Positions 1 to 8,903 of a stretch of 64,000 nt of DNA are shown here, one piece after another. Below the pieces are notes generated by a model. That model saw only the letters and a program-made list of their open reading frames with translations. It did no database searches and was not told where the DNA came from. Each line of letters begins with the position of its first letter. Position 1 is the first letter of the stretch. Source of the stretch: Aphidius gifuensis (taxonomy: Eukaryota; Arthropoda; Insecta; Hymenoptera; Braconidae); NCBI RefSeq assembly GCF_014905175.1, contig NC_057791.1, forward strand, positions 22,792,537 through 22,856,536, in the 5' to 3' direction. The position numbers and the translations under genes are program-made.

Positions 1-170
1 GATCAATAATTTGATGATTAAATTCATTTTCAAAATAAATGTAATAAGAAAAAACTTATTAGTTTAATAATAAAAACATATTGAAAATTGAATCTTTCAA
101 ATGTATATTGTTATTATTAATAAATATATAATTTATCAACATATAAATTCTGATTTATTTTTTAAAATAT
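1..170 (+). other. 3' end of a further cysteine-rich gene copy, cut by window edge
   Basis: The first 170 bases align closely with the DNA just after the stop codon of the gene ending at 3727: the same AATAAATGTAATAAG stretch, the same run of short motifs, and the same ending near ATATAAATTCTG. This is therefore the 3' UTR and downstream flank of another family member whose coding part lies left of the window. A TAA at 7-9 could be its stop codon, but the coding frame cannot be confirmed from so few bases. Homology is seen directly; the existence of an intact gene outside the window is inference. Confidence 0.7.
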
Positions 171-768
171 ATTATTTCTTTTATTTTTTTTCTGTAAATA
201 ATAAATATTTTTTATGGAAAATTTTATGCTTTTTTTTTATGCTGGAAAATTGTTTATAATAAAAATGTGACGAAAAATTTTATTACTTTGATGATAAAAA
301 TATTATTTTCTACATGAAAGACGTGTATTTTATTTAAAAATATATTTTTTTAAAAAAGTGTTACTTTTCAGGGAATAAAAAAATTTATCCCCAGGTAAAA
401 AATAATGTTAATTTTCGACATTAGATAGCGTGATAAGCAAAAATATTGATATATAAAATGTCAAAGTTCGCTCTACATTTTTACCTGGGTCATGTGAGTA
501 TAAATCGAATCAATAATATAAAATCGAAATTCGTTTTTATTACTATCTTTATAAGGTTTATAAATTACAAAAATTATTTGAAAAAAATAATAGACAAATT
601 GAAAAAAAATTAATTAAAATAGTTGACCTCATCAATATCTCCTTATAAAATAAAAAAGGTAATATTATTAAAATTATTTTATATATCCATATATGATTAT
701 TAAAATTATTTAATTTTTTTAATTAGAATTAAAATTAATCATCTTCTTTTTTTACCCTATTTTTACAG
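171..768 (+). promoter_or_regulatory. Upstream region, leader exon and intron of first cysteine-rich gene
   Basis: This AT-rich stretch matches the DNA upstream of the other family copies. A block at about 355-430 (CAGGGAATAAA, then GTTAATTTTCGACATTAG) recurs at 6300-6370, and the TTTTTACCTGG block at 479-487 recurs upstream of the second gene near 3027. A short non-coding leader exon is inferred to end at 658, with a GT donor at 659-660. The AG acceptor at 767-768 sits in a TTTTTACAG context shared with the other copies, and the second exon begins at 769. Candidate TATA elements lie near 495-503. Start of transcription is not determined. Confidence 0.5.
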
Positions 769-788
769 ACAGAGATTTTGGAATAATT

Positions 789-1121
789 ATGAAATTTTTA
801 ATGGGAAAAGAATTTGGTATTTTGATGATTTTGATGATGTTAAATTTGGCAGTAAATGTACGTCAAGTTGTAGCAAGTGTTGAGGCATTTTGTGATCATA
901 ATATGTTTCAAAAAAATGAATGTGGTAAATATTGTGATGAGGACAAATCATACTGGTGTGACACATCTGAAAAACCAGATGCTAAAATTGGTGATTCACC
1001 AACAGAGTGTTTTCTTAATGAAAATTCATGTAAGCCAGAATGGAAATGTGTATCTTCTTGCAAAGTTAATAAGGATCATTTAAATCCATATAAAATTTGG
1101 GGTAAAAAAACAAATAAATAA
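789..1121 (+). CDS. Small secreted eight-cysteine protein, copy 1
   Basis: This 110-residue protein starts with a hydrophobic signal peptide (about residues 1-29, rich in Leu, Met and Ile) followed by a mature chain of about 80 residues. The mature part has eight cysteines spaced C-X9-C-X3-C-X7-C-X16-C-X6-C-X5-C-X3-C, suggesting four disulphides and a compact extracellular fold. I do not recognise the family. The start chosen is the ATG 20 bases after the splice acceptor, because the signal peptide begins there and all copies share it. The coding part is one exon with an inferred upstream leader exon. Its neighbours are paralogs with the same cysteine frame. Secretion from venom gland, salivary tissue or parasitoid-derived cells is possible for such a family in a wasp, but nothing in the DNA decides this. 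Confidence 0.85.
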   Translation: MKFLMGKEFGILMILMMLNLAVNVRQVVASVEAFCDHNMFQKNECGKYCDEDKSYWCDTSEKPDAKIGDSPTECFLNENSCKPEWKCVSSCKVNKDHLNPYKIWGKKTNK

Positions 1122-3110
1122 TAATAGATAAATTTATTTTTAAAATAAAAATAAATACATGTACACTGAATGTAAAAAAAGGAAAAAAAAGTAAATGTAA
1201 ATGTAAAAAATGTAAAAAAAAATTAAGTTAAATATTAATAAAATCACGATCAAAAATAAATTTAAATAATTCATATTATTAATCAGTATTTAATTTATTA
1301 ACGAATAATTTTTTTTTTATTTTTTATTTCTTTTGTTGTTTTTTGGAAAATAATAAAAATTTTATTTATAAATAAAATTTATTATTTGCAGGAAATAACA
1401 AAAAAAAAAAAAAGAAGATATTCAAGGAAAAAACCATTTCCTTAATGTTTTTAAAATTAAAAATAATAATAAATACAAGTATTTTTTGTTATAAATAAAA
1501 TTTATTATTCACAGGAAATAACAAAAAAAAAAAAGAAGATATTCAGGGAAAAACATTTCCTGAATATTTTGAAAATTAAAATCAATAATAAATAAAGGTA
1601 TTTTTCACAAATAAAATTTATTATTTTACAGGAAATAACAACTTGTTTTATTTTTATAAAAATCTTGTAATTAATAATGAGAAAAATTTAAATAATAATT
1701 ATAAATATAAATGTTAAAAAATAAATTTGATAATTAAAAAATAAATTAATGAGTTAAAAAATTTTGGGATTACAAATATTTATCATCCATGGAATTTTGT
1801 TGCATAAATATTTAAAATAAAAAATAATAATAAATACAAAAATTTTTGCTATAAATAAAATTTATTATTCACAGGAAATAACAAAAAAAAAAAAAGAAGA
1901 TATTCAGGGAAAAACATTTCCTGAATAATTTAAAAATTAAAATCAATAATAAATAAAAGTATTTTCCCAAATAAAATTTATTATTTTACAGAAAATAATA
2001 ACTTGATTTATTTTTATAAATATTCTGTAATTAATAATGAGGAAAATTTGAATGTTAATCTATATAATAAACGGACGTAGCCGGATCCTTGGAAACGCAG
2101 TTTTACGCAAACTATATTCGCCCAATTTACATGAAATTTAACATAGATATTTAGTTTGAGCTCGGGAGGGTTTAAGTCCACGAAAAAATCACCCAGGTTA
2201 CTTTTTACGATCACCAGGAGGTCAAAATGATTTTTGCAATTATCTTCAGGGTTTTCTCATTATTAAATATATTTTTTCAGAAAGAAGAGATTAAAAAATA
2301 TTGCTTTAGTTTGTAATGTTGGTTTTCGGTTCACCAGGATGTCGAAGTTGAATTTTTTCATCATCTCCTGGGTTTTTTTTGATGAAACAATATATTTCAT
2401 CGAGAAGAAAAGAAATAAAAAAATGCATTGGTTCTTAATGTTGTCCGGTTTATCAGAATGTAGAAATTGAATTTTTTCTACATACCTATTTCTTTTATTT
2501 TTAATTTTTTGAAGAATCAAAAATAAATATACAACCAAGTTCAGCGAAGCCGAACACGGCCGACTCGTTATAAATATAAATGTTAAAAAATAAATTTGAT
2601 AATTAAAAAATAAATTAATGAGTTAAAAAATTTTTGGATTATAAATATTTATCATACATGGAATTTTGTTGCATAAATATTTAAAATAAAAAATAATAAT
2701 AAATACAAAAATTTTTGTTATAAATAAAATTTATTATTCACAGGAAATAACAAAAAAAAAAAAAGAAGATATTCAGGGAAAAACATTTCCTGAATATTTT
2801 TAAAACTAAAAATAATAATAAATGCAAGTATTTTTTTATAAATAAAATTTAAAATTTGGCAGGAAATAACAAAATAAATAATAATATTTCAGGAAAAAAC
2901 GTTTCCTGAATATTTTGAAAATTAAAATCAATAATAAATAAAAGTATTTTTCACAAATAAAATTTATTATTTTACCGGAAATAACAAAAAAATAATATTT
3001 TATAATAAAAAATATTTCCTTAAATTTTTACCTGGATCATAAAAATGATAAATAAAAATAAAATCAAAAGAATTCGACATTTCATGTATTTTTTATAACT
3101 ATCCTTGAAA
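1122..3110. repeat. Repeat field between copies 1 and 2
   Basis: This 2-kb AT-rich stretch is built from repeated blocks. A module with AGGAAATAACAAAA followed by an imperfect hairpin (ATTCAGGGAAA, three bases, ATTTCCTGAAT) recurs near 1390-1440, 1515-1565, 1875-1925, 2742-2795 and 2863-2910. A larger unit of roughly 370 bases that includes it begins near 1685 and again at 2568. The array is interrupted by a 509-bp mobile element at 2059-2567. A related piece appears at 6770-6800. No coding gene is present. Confidence 0.8.
2059..2567 (+). mobile_element. Non-autonomous Helitron-like element
   Basis: A GC-richer 509-bp segment interrupts the local repeat. The uninterrupted version of the same site (near 1690) shows that the flanks join exactly, with the insertion between A and T and no target-site duplication. 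The element begins TCTATATAATAAACGG and ends GGCCGACTCG. A hairpin lies just before the 3' end (2539-2555: a seven-base stem with one mismatch, loop GAA). Inside are three tandem copies of a 120-bp unit, with equivalent bases at 2211, 2331 and 2451. A 5' TC, a 3' subterminal hairpin, A/T insertion and no duplication are hallmarks of Helitrons; the CTCG end departs from the usual CTRR. There is no Rep/helicase coding, so it would move only with help from an autonomous relative. Confidence 0.7.
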
Positions 3111-3127
3111 TTTTAATGTGCAAAAAT

Positions 3128-3353
3128 AGTATAAAAGGCAAACTGAAAAAAAATAAAATCATTAGACGTTTTGCTCGGCGACATTCAATATATCTTCTCC
3201 AAAATAAAAAAAAAAGGTAATATATTATCACAATTATTTCGTATACATATACATATATTATTCTCTAAAAATTATTATATTATTATTTCAAGTATATTTT
3301 TATTATATAATAATAAAAAATAATTTCATTGATTTTGTGTTCTTTTTTTACAG
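3128..3353 (+). promoter_or_regulatory. TATA promoter, leader exon and intron of cysteine-rich copy 2
   Basis: A clear TATA element (AGTATAAAAGGC, 3128-3139) lies about 90 bases before a GT donor at 3217-3218. The sequence between is inferred to be a short non-coding first exon. The intron ends in a pyrimidine-rich tract and CAG at 3351-3353, and the second exon starts at 3354 with ACAGAGACTTG. The same acceptor context occurs before each copy in the array. Confidence 0.6.
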
Positions 3354-3397
3354 ACAGAGACTTGAAAATATCATATCTACAATTAAAAAAATTCAAT

Positions 3398-3727
3398 ATG
3401 AATTTTTTAATGGGAAAACAGTTGGGTATTTTGATGATGCTGATAATGCTGAATTTGGCAGTAAATTTACGTCAAGTTGTAGCAGTACCTCGGGCATTTT
3501 GTGATCATAATACGTTCATGGTTAACGAATGTGGCAAATATTGTGGTGATGATAAATCCACTTGGTGCGATACATCTGAAAATCCTCATGCGCAACTTGG
3601 TGATCGAGCAACAGAATGTGAAACTGATCCAAATAAATGTAAACCAACATGGGAGTGTGTAACTAGATGTAAAATTAATTGGAATCCATTAGATACACTT
3701 GAACCTGGTGAAAAATTTGATTCATAA
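3398..3727 (+). CDS. Small secreted eight-cysteine protein, copy 2
   Basis: This 109-residue paralog of the gene at 789-1121 has the same signal peptide and the identical cysteine spacing C-X9-C-X3-C-X7-C-X16-C-X6-C-X5-C-X3-C. An open frame extends upstream to 3329 through non-ATG codons and across the splice acceptor at 3353. The ATG at 3398 is chosen because it aligns with the starts of the other copies. The mature protein is acidic to neutral and ends in a variable tail rich in Asp, Glu and Lys. This copy has the best-defined promoter of the array. Function is unknown; extracellular action is inferred from the leader and the disulphide-rich chain. Confidence 0.85.
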   Translation: MNFLMGKQLGILMMLIMLNLAVNLRQVVAVPRAFCDHNTFMVNECGKYCGDDKSTWCDTSENPHAQLGDRATECETDPNKCKPTWECVTRCKINWNPLDTLEPGEKFDS

Positions 3728-4199
3728 TTTGAATTCATTTTCAAAATAAATGTAATAAGAAAAAACTTATTGGATTAATAATAAAAACATATTGAAAATT
3801 AAATTTTTTAAATGTATATTGTTATTATTAATAAATATATAATTTATCAACATATAAATTCTGTTTTATTTTTTAAAATATATTTCTTTCATTTTTTTTT
3901 GTAAATAATAAATATTTTTTATGTAAAATTTTATGCCACGAAAGATTAAACATACATGAATAATAAATATTTTTATTTTCCGCATTGTTTATACATAATA
4001 AAAATGTGACGAAAAATTTTATTACTTTGATGATAAAAATATTATTTTCTACATGAAGGACGTGTATTTTATTTAAAAATATATTTTTTAAAATAGGTGT
4101 TATAAGTTGTAAATATGTTTCTTATTTTTTTAATGATAATTAAAATGAATTTTCTTCTTTTTTTATCCTTTTTTTACAGACAGATATTTTGGAATAAAT
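3728..4199 (+). other. Spacer with deleted promoter before the broken copy
   Basis: Positions 3728-4105 repeat, almost base for base, the 1-360 region (3' UTR and downstream flank). At about 4105 the alignment jumps directly into sequence corresponding to the intron before copy 1 (compare 4110-4179 with 700-768). About 330 bases that hold the promoter and leader exon in copy 1 are therefore absent here. The splice acceptor (CAG at 4177-4179) remains. Confidence 0.65.
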
Positions 4200-4497
4200 A
4201 TGAAATTTTTAATGGAAAAAGAAATAGGTATTTTGATGATGTTTAATTTGGCAGTAAATTTACGTCAAGTTGTAGCAAGTGTTGAGGCATTTTGTGATCA
4301 TAAAATGTTCCAAGATAATAAATGTGGCAAATACTGTGGTTATAATAGATACATTTGGTGTGATACATCTGAAAATCCCGATGCGCAAATTGGTGATCCA
4401 GCTAAACTGATCCAAACAAATGTAAACCAAGCTGGAAGTGTGTAACTACATGTAAAACTAATTGGGATCCAACAGATCAATTTTCATTAGTGTATTA
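4200..4497 (+). pseudogene. Broken copy of the eight-cysteine secreted protein
   Basis: The frame opens like copy 1, with a signal peptide about four residues shorter than in the others, and keeps the first four cysteines in register. At about 4399-4402, roughly ten bases present in the sister copies are missing. This shifts the frame after the conserved Gly-Asp-Pro-Ala and ends it at 4445. DNA homology to the lost C-terminal half, with its four remaining cysteine codons, continues out of frame to about 4497. Together with the missing promoter and leader exon upstream, this makes a non-functional relic the best reading. An 81-residue truncated product cannot be fully excluded. Confidence 0.8.
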
Positions 4498-4611
4498 ATA
4501 CTAAAAACATATTAAAAATTAAATTTTTTTAATGCATATTGTTATTATTAATAAATATATAATTTATCAACATATAAATTCTGTTTTATTTTTAAAAATA
4601 TATTTCTTTTA
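4498..4611. other. Downstream flank of the broken copy
   Basis: This stretch repeats the 3' flank found after copies 2 and 4 (ACATATTAAAAATTAAAT and following). The homology stops abruptly at about 4611, where an unrelated segment begins. Confidence 0.6.
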
Positions 4612-5473
4612 TATCTTTAATTGGTCGATTAACAGTAACCAAGCCTAGCTACGCACTACTATATCTGTAGTTGTTGTATTATGCTTATTAGTTATTTATA
4701 TAACGAATTCTCGTTGCCTCAAAGGCTGAGCCACAAAATCATTTGATCGACTCTTCATGGCACGACATCATCAACATATCAAGAAATTAGAGTGGAGCAA
4801 ATCTCCCCTTTTTCGTATGTATTATGTAAAACAATGGAAAATTTTTTTAAGACAATGTGAGAAACTCGCTTTCTTGTCTGAGTGACGCCGAACTGACTGG
4901 ACGTCTCGTGTTAATTAGTCATTCAACGAAGGTGAGTTTGAGGTCAGATTTTGTGATAGATCAGCCACCGGCCGCCATGTGTTAGCCATCTTGATTATGT
5001 GGAGTTTTTCGATCAACTCAAGGCTGATCCTTGGGTTGATCTTGGTACTTATTTATTTATTTTGATTATTAAATTAGATTTATTTTTTTTTATTAAATAT
5101 TTCGCACGGACGCGGTCTTCTTGATTAAGATTTTGATAATATTTAGAGTCTACGTTATTATGTATTTTGAGTACATTTGAGTACTCATACACTGAACGAC
5201 CTCGTGGCTTTCTTCTAGATCGTTTGCTTTTGATTGATTTGATTAATTTGTCTTTGTTGTGAATATCTATTGTTTTGAGCCCAAGATTATGATAGTAGGT
5301 CTTTTTCCGGTTTTAGGGCGAATTGAAAACCTCTCGAATTTATTCTACGCTTTTTATACATATACAGTTCATCATTATTATGTTGATTTTAGCTTTGTTT
5401 CTATTATTATTATTATTTATCCAAGGTCAAATTCAACAGCAAGCGGTCCGAGAAGGCAAAAATGTCACCTTAC
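4612..5473 (+). other. Unrelated 0.86-kb segment replacing the promoter of copy 4
   Basis: The segment is GC-richer than its surroundings and matches nothing else in the window. It starts where homology to the other copies' 3' flank stops and ends where homology to the copy-2 intron resumes (about 5473). Near its right end, an ATG at 5380 opens a frame of about 30 residues: a strongly hydrophobic leader (MLILALFLLLLLFIQG), then AVREGKNVTL. This resembles a secretory signal plus the first strands of an Ig-like domain, cut just where the cysteine would follow. It looks like a piece of another gene, with its 5' region and first coding exon, joined in by rearrangement. No mobile-element ends or target duplication were found. 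Confidence 0.45.
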
Positions 5474-5583
5474 ATATTTTAAGTATATATATTTTTTATT
5501 ATAATAAAAATTGATTTTGTACTCTTTTTTTTACAGCCTGCAGAGACTTGAAAATATCATATCTACAATAAAAGAAATTCAAT

Positions 5584-5937
5584 ATGAAATTTTTAATGGG
5601 AAAACAGTTGGGTATTTTGATGATGCTAATAATGCTAAATTTGGCAGTAAATTTACATCAAGTTGTAGCAATATCTAAGGCATTTTGTAATAGTAAATGG
5701 TTCAAAGAAAATCAATGTGGCAAATATTGTGGTATAGATACATATACTTGGTGTGATACTTCTGAAAATCCTCATGCGCAACTTGGTGATCCAGCAACAG
5801 AATGTCAAACTGATCCAAACAAATGTAAACCAATATGGAAGTGTGTAACTACATGTAAAACTAATTGGCATAATCCATTTAATCATTTTTCATTAGATAA
5901 GAATGATCTAGGCTACTCCTCTGTGGTTAATGAATAA
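5584..5937 (+). CDS. Small secreted eight-cysteine protein, copy 4
   Basis: This 117-residue intact paralog has a signal peptide nearly identical to copy 2 and the same eight-cysteine spacing. Its C-terminal tail is longer than in the sisters and variable, rich in Asn, Asp and Ser. The acceptor region remains (TTTTTACAG ending at 5536, with four extra bases after it), but the promoter and leader exon known from copy 2 are replaced by an unrelated segment. Transcription, if any, must start from new sequence. The reading frame shows no lesion, so the gene may still be used. Function is unknown. Confidence 0.8.
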   Translation: MKFLMGKQLGILMMLIMLNLAVNLHQVVAISKAFCNSKWFKENQCGKYCGIDTYTWCDTSENPHAQLGDPATECQTDPNKCKPIWKCVTTCKTNWHNPFNHFSLDKNDLGYSSVVNE

Positions 5938-7494
5938 TATGAAAAAATTTATTGGATTAATACTAAAAACATATATCGAAAATTAAATCTTTTGAATGCA
6001 TATTGTTATTATTAATAAATATATGATTTATCAACATATAAATTCTGTTTTATTTTTAAAAATATATTTCTTTTATTTTTTTTTCTGTGAATAATAAATT
6101 TTTTTTATGTAAAATTTGAAGCCACAAAGATTGAACATATATATATATGAATAAAAAATATTTTCAATTCCGCATTGTTTATATAATAAAAATGTGACAA
6201 AAATTTTATTATTTTGATGATAAAAATATTATTTATTACATATGAAGGACGTGTCTTTTATTTAAAAATATATTTTTTAAAAATGGTGTTATTCTCAGCC
6301 CTCAGGGAATAAAAAAAAATTTATCTCCAGATAAAAAAAATAATGTTAATTTTCGATATTAGATAGCGTGTTAAGCATATAACTTTGTAAGTCAAAAATC
6401 AAAGTATTGGCTTGCGGCAATGTCTCCCGGCTTCAAAGTCCAATGTACGAGAAGTGGCGACATTAACAAATATCAAATATTATCTATCCTCAATCTAGTT
6501 ACCACATATATATTCTTAAATCAATGAAAATTTTCCAACAAAATGTTTAAATTGCGAGTTTTTTATTTACAAGTTTTTCTTATCAAAAAAAAAAGGGAAT
6601 GACAATAAAAATAGTCTGCTTATGTTGTTCTCAAGTTTCAGATTGTAAATTAAACGATAATTAATGCGCAATTATTGTAATAAAAATGAATTGTAATTTG
6701 TACAAAACGTAAAATCGATACTTATAATAATTATTATATTCAATCAGTTAATTTTTTTTTAGAAATAAAATTTAAAATTTTGCAGGAAATAACAAAATAA
6801 ATAAAATTTTAGAATAAAATATGTCATTGAAATAGTTTTATATTATTTTTAAAAAATTTATTTGTTATTTTAATAATAAACATGACAAAAGTATTTTGTT
6901 TACAAACATACATATTTTTAATGTAAAAGAAAATAAAATAAAATAACATTCAAAAATAAATTTAAAAAATTTATATTATTAATATTTCCCAATACTTAAT
7001 TTTTTTTTTTTTTCTTTAAATTCTTTTATTATTGCTTGTAAATAATAAATATTCAATAAAAAATTTTATGCTTTTTTATGGGACGAAAAATTTTTCTTTT
7101 CAATTTTAAATTTATTAGTAATTTTTAAGTGGGGAGAAAAAAGAAAAATATTTGTTTTGGTACCACTGACTTGTCAATCGATAACTTCACGTCAAACTCA
7201 AAAATATTATCATTATTATTATAAACACATGTAACTTTTATTTTTTTATTACTTGAAATTTGTGCGTTTGGTTCATCAAAAAAAAAAAAGGTTTGTAATT
7301 TTATTTGCTCCACTACAATTGTAAATAGTACAATAAAAAAACAAAGATAATTTTAAATAATTTTTTAATTAATATATTTTTACGTCTCTTGATAGTAATA
7401 TTAAATAAAAAAGCTATAAATTTTATTGGCATTTCCAGCTAACCTCAAATTAAATTTATTGACAATTTTTTTTAAACTCTAAAAATTAATTTTC
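5938..7494. other. Right edge of the array and spacer to RpL21
   Basis: Positions 5938-6140 repeat the shared 3' flank. Positions 6150-6400 match the upstream region of copy 1 (compare 6290-6380 with 350-430), but no gene follows: an orphan upstream fragment. A small GC-richer islet lies at 6405-6485. The block at 6770-6800 (AAATTTTGCAGGAAATAAC) is another copy of the repeat module at 2850-2880. The rest is low-complexity AT-rich sequence. The end of the stretch includes the 5' intron of the ribosomal protein gene, with its AG acceptor at 7495-7496. Confidence 0.6.
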
Positions 7495-7506
7495 AGATAT
7501 TGAATC

Positions 7507-7986
7507 ATGACCAACTCCAAGGGTTATCGTCGTGGTACCAGAGATCTTTTCTCTCGTAAATTTCGCAATCATGGAACAATTCCATTGTCAACGTACATGA
7601 AAGTGTACAAAGTTGGTGATATTGTAGATATCAAGGGTAATGGTGCTGTTCAAAAAGGCATGCCATACAAGGTATACCATGGAAAGACTGGCAGAGTATT
7701 CAATGTCACTGCTCATGCACTTGGTGTCATTGTTAATAAACGTGTACGTGGTAATATTATTGCCAAACGCATTAATGTTCGTATTGAACATGTAACCCAC
7801 TCAAAATGTCGTGAAGATTTTTTGAAAAGAGTTAAGCAAAATGAAAAATTAAGAAAAGAAGCTAAAGAAAAAAAAATTGTTGTGCAACTTAAGAGACAAC
7901 CAGCACAACCATCAAAAGCTCACATTGTTTCTGGACGTGATGCACCAATTGTTCTTGCTCCAATTCCATATGAATTTATTGCTTAA
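7507..7986 (+). CDS. RpL21: 60S ribosomal protein L21 (eL21)
   Basis: This is a 159-residue component of the large cytosolic ribosomal subunit, close to the usual 160. The N-terminus (MTNSKGYRRGTRDLFSRKFR), the central KVGDIVDIKGNGAVQKGMPYK segment and the end PIPYEFIA are diagnostic of eL21. The protein is basic, as expected for rRNA binding. The coding sequence is a single exon. A TTTTCAG acceptor about 10 bases before the ATG points to an intron in the 5' UTR, common for ribosomal protein genes. The gene runs in the same direction as Tim13, with under 400 bases between them. Confidence 0.97.
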   Translation: MTNSKGYRRGTRDLFSRKFRNHGTIPLSTYMKVYKVGDIVDIKGNGAVQKGMPYKVYHGKTGRVFNVTAHALGVIVNKRVRGNIIAKRINVRIEHVTHSKCREDFLKRVKQNEKLRKEAKEKKIVVQLKRQPAQPSKAHIVSGRDAPIVLAPIPYEFIA

Positions 7987-8379
7987 TTTTATCATTGAAA
8001 TCAATAAAATAACAACAAAACTAAAAAATTAAAAAAGTCCAAAAAAAAATTATTTCTATCTCCTAAATTCCTCAATAAATATTAATACAAATTTATCAAC
8101 ATGATTATAAATAAATCTAGATTATTTTAATAAAATAATTAATTAATAATAATTGATATTGTTTATAATTTTATAAAATAGAAATCTCATTTATCGATAA
8201 TATTAATTTCGAAATTTTTCGAAACGCGCCACTGTCGTTTCGATCAACACACACACAAGAAAAAATAAAACACACACACCGGGTATTATTGAAAAAAAAA
8301 CTGAAGAAACGTGTGATTTTGTTTCTTACATTAATTTTATAGAAAAAATATAAATAAATAATATTAATTAATATTTAAA

Positions 8380-8903
8380 ATGGATTCAATACAACCAGGA
8401 AGTTTAGCAAGTTTATCTGGAGCTGAAAAAGATGAATTAATGCAACAAGTTAAACAAGAAATTGCTGTTGCAAATGCTCAAGAATTATTAACCGTAATTA
8501 TTGCATAATTAATTATACTTATTACATCAATTTTTTAATAATTTTATGATTATTTATGATTAAATAATAATAACAATTAATATTATTTACAGAAAATGAC
8601 AGAGAAATGTTTTAAAAAATGTGTTTTAAAACCAGGTACATCATTGGATAGTTCAGAACAGGTGAGATTTTCGAAACATAACCCCAGCTTTAATAATACA
8701 TTGTTTATTTAATTCAATAGTTGATTAATTGGTTAATTATTTGCTGGTATTTTTATGGCTATTAACTAATTGAATTTGTTTTTTTTTTTGTTGATTTATC
8801 TTAGAAATGTGTTGCAATGTGTATGGATCGTTACATGGATTCCTTCAATGTTGTCACCAGAGCATACAGTGGCAGATTACAAAAAGAACGTAACAGAATG
8901 TAA
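8380..8903 (+). CDS. Tim13: Mitochondrial import inner membrane translocase subunit Tim13
   Basis: Three exons, 8380-8493, 8593-8661 and 8805-8903, join in frame to 93 residues, the usual size. The protein carries the twin CX3C motif (Cys44/Cys48 and Cys63/Cys67) of small TIM chaperones. It also has the Tim13-type signatures IAVANAQELL and CMDRYMDSFN. In the intermembrane space, Tim13 with Tim8 forms a hexameric chaperone that carries hydrophobic precursors to the TIM22 complex and the outer membrane. Splice sites are GTAATT/ACAG and GTGAGA/TTAG. The start is the first ATG of the conserved frame. Upstream, a palindromic TTCGAAATTTTTCGAA (about 8209-8224) and a CA-rich tract lie in the presumed promoter. 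Confidence 0.96.

Noticed and set aside
1380..3000. Possible CRISPR array from spaced repeats
   Set aside because: This is eukaryotic DNA; the repeats are AT-rich duplicated modules without regular unique spacers or cas genes.
3329..3397. N-terminal extension of cysteine-rich copy 2
   Set aside because: The extended frame starts at a non-ATG codon and crosses the splice acceptor at 3351-3353; the ATG at 3398 aligns with all paralogs.
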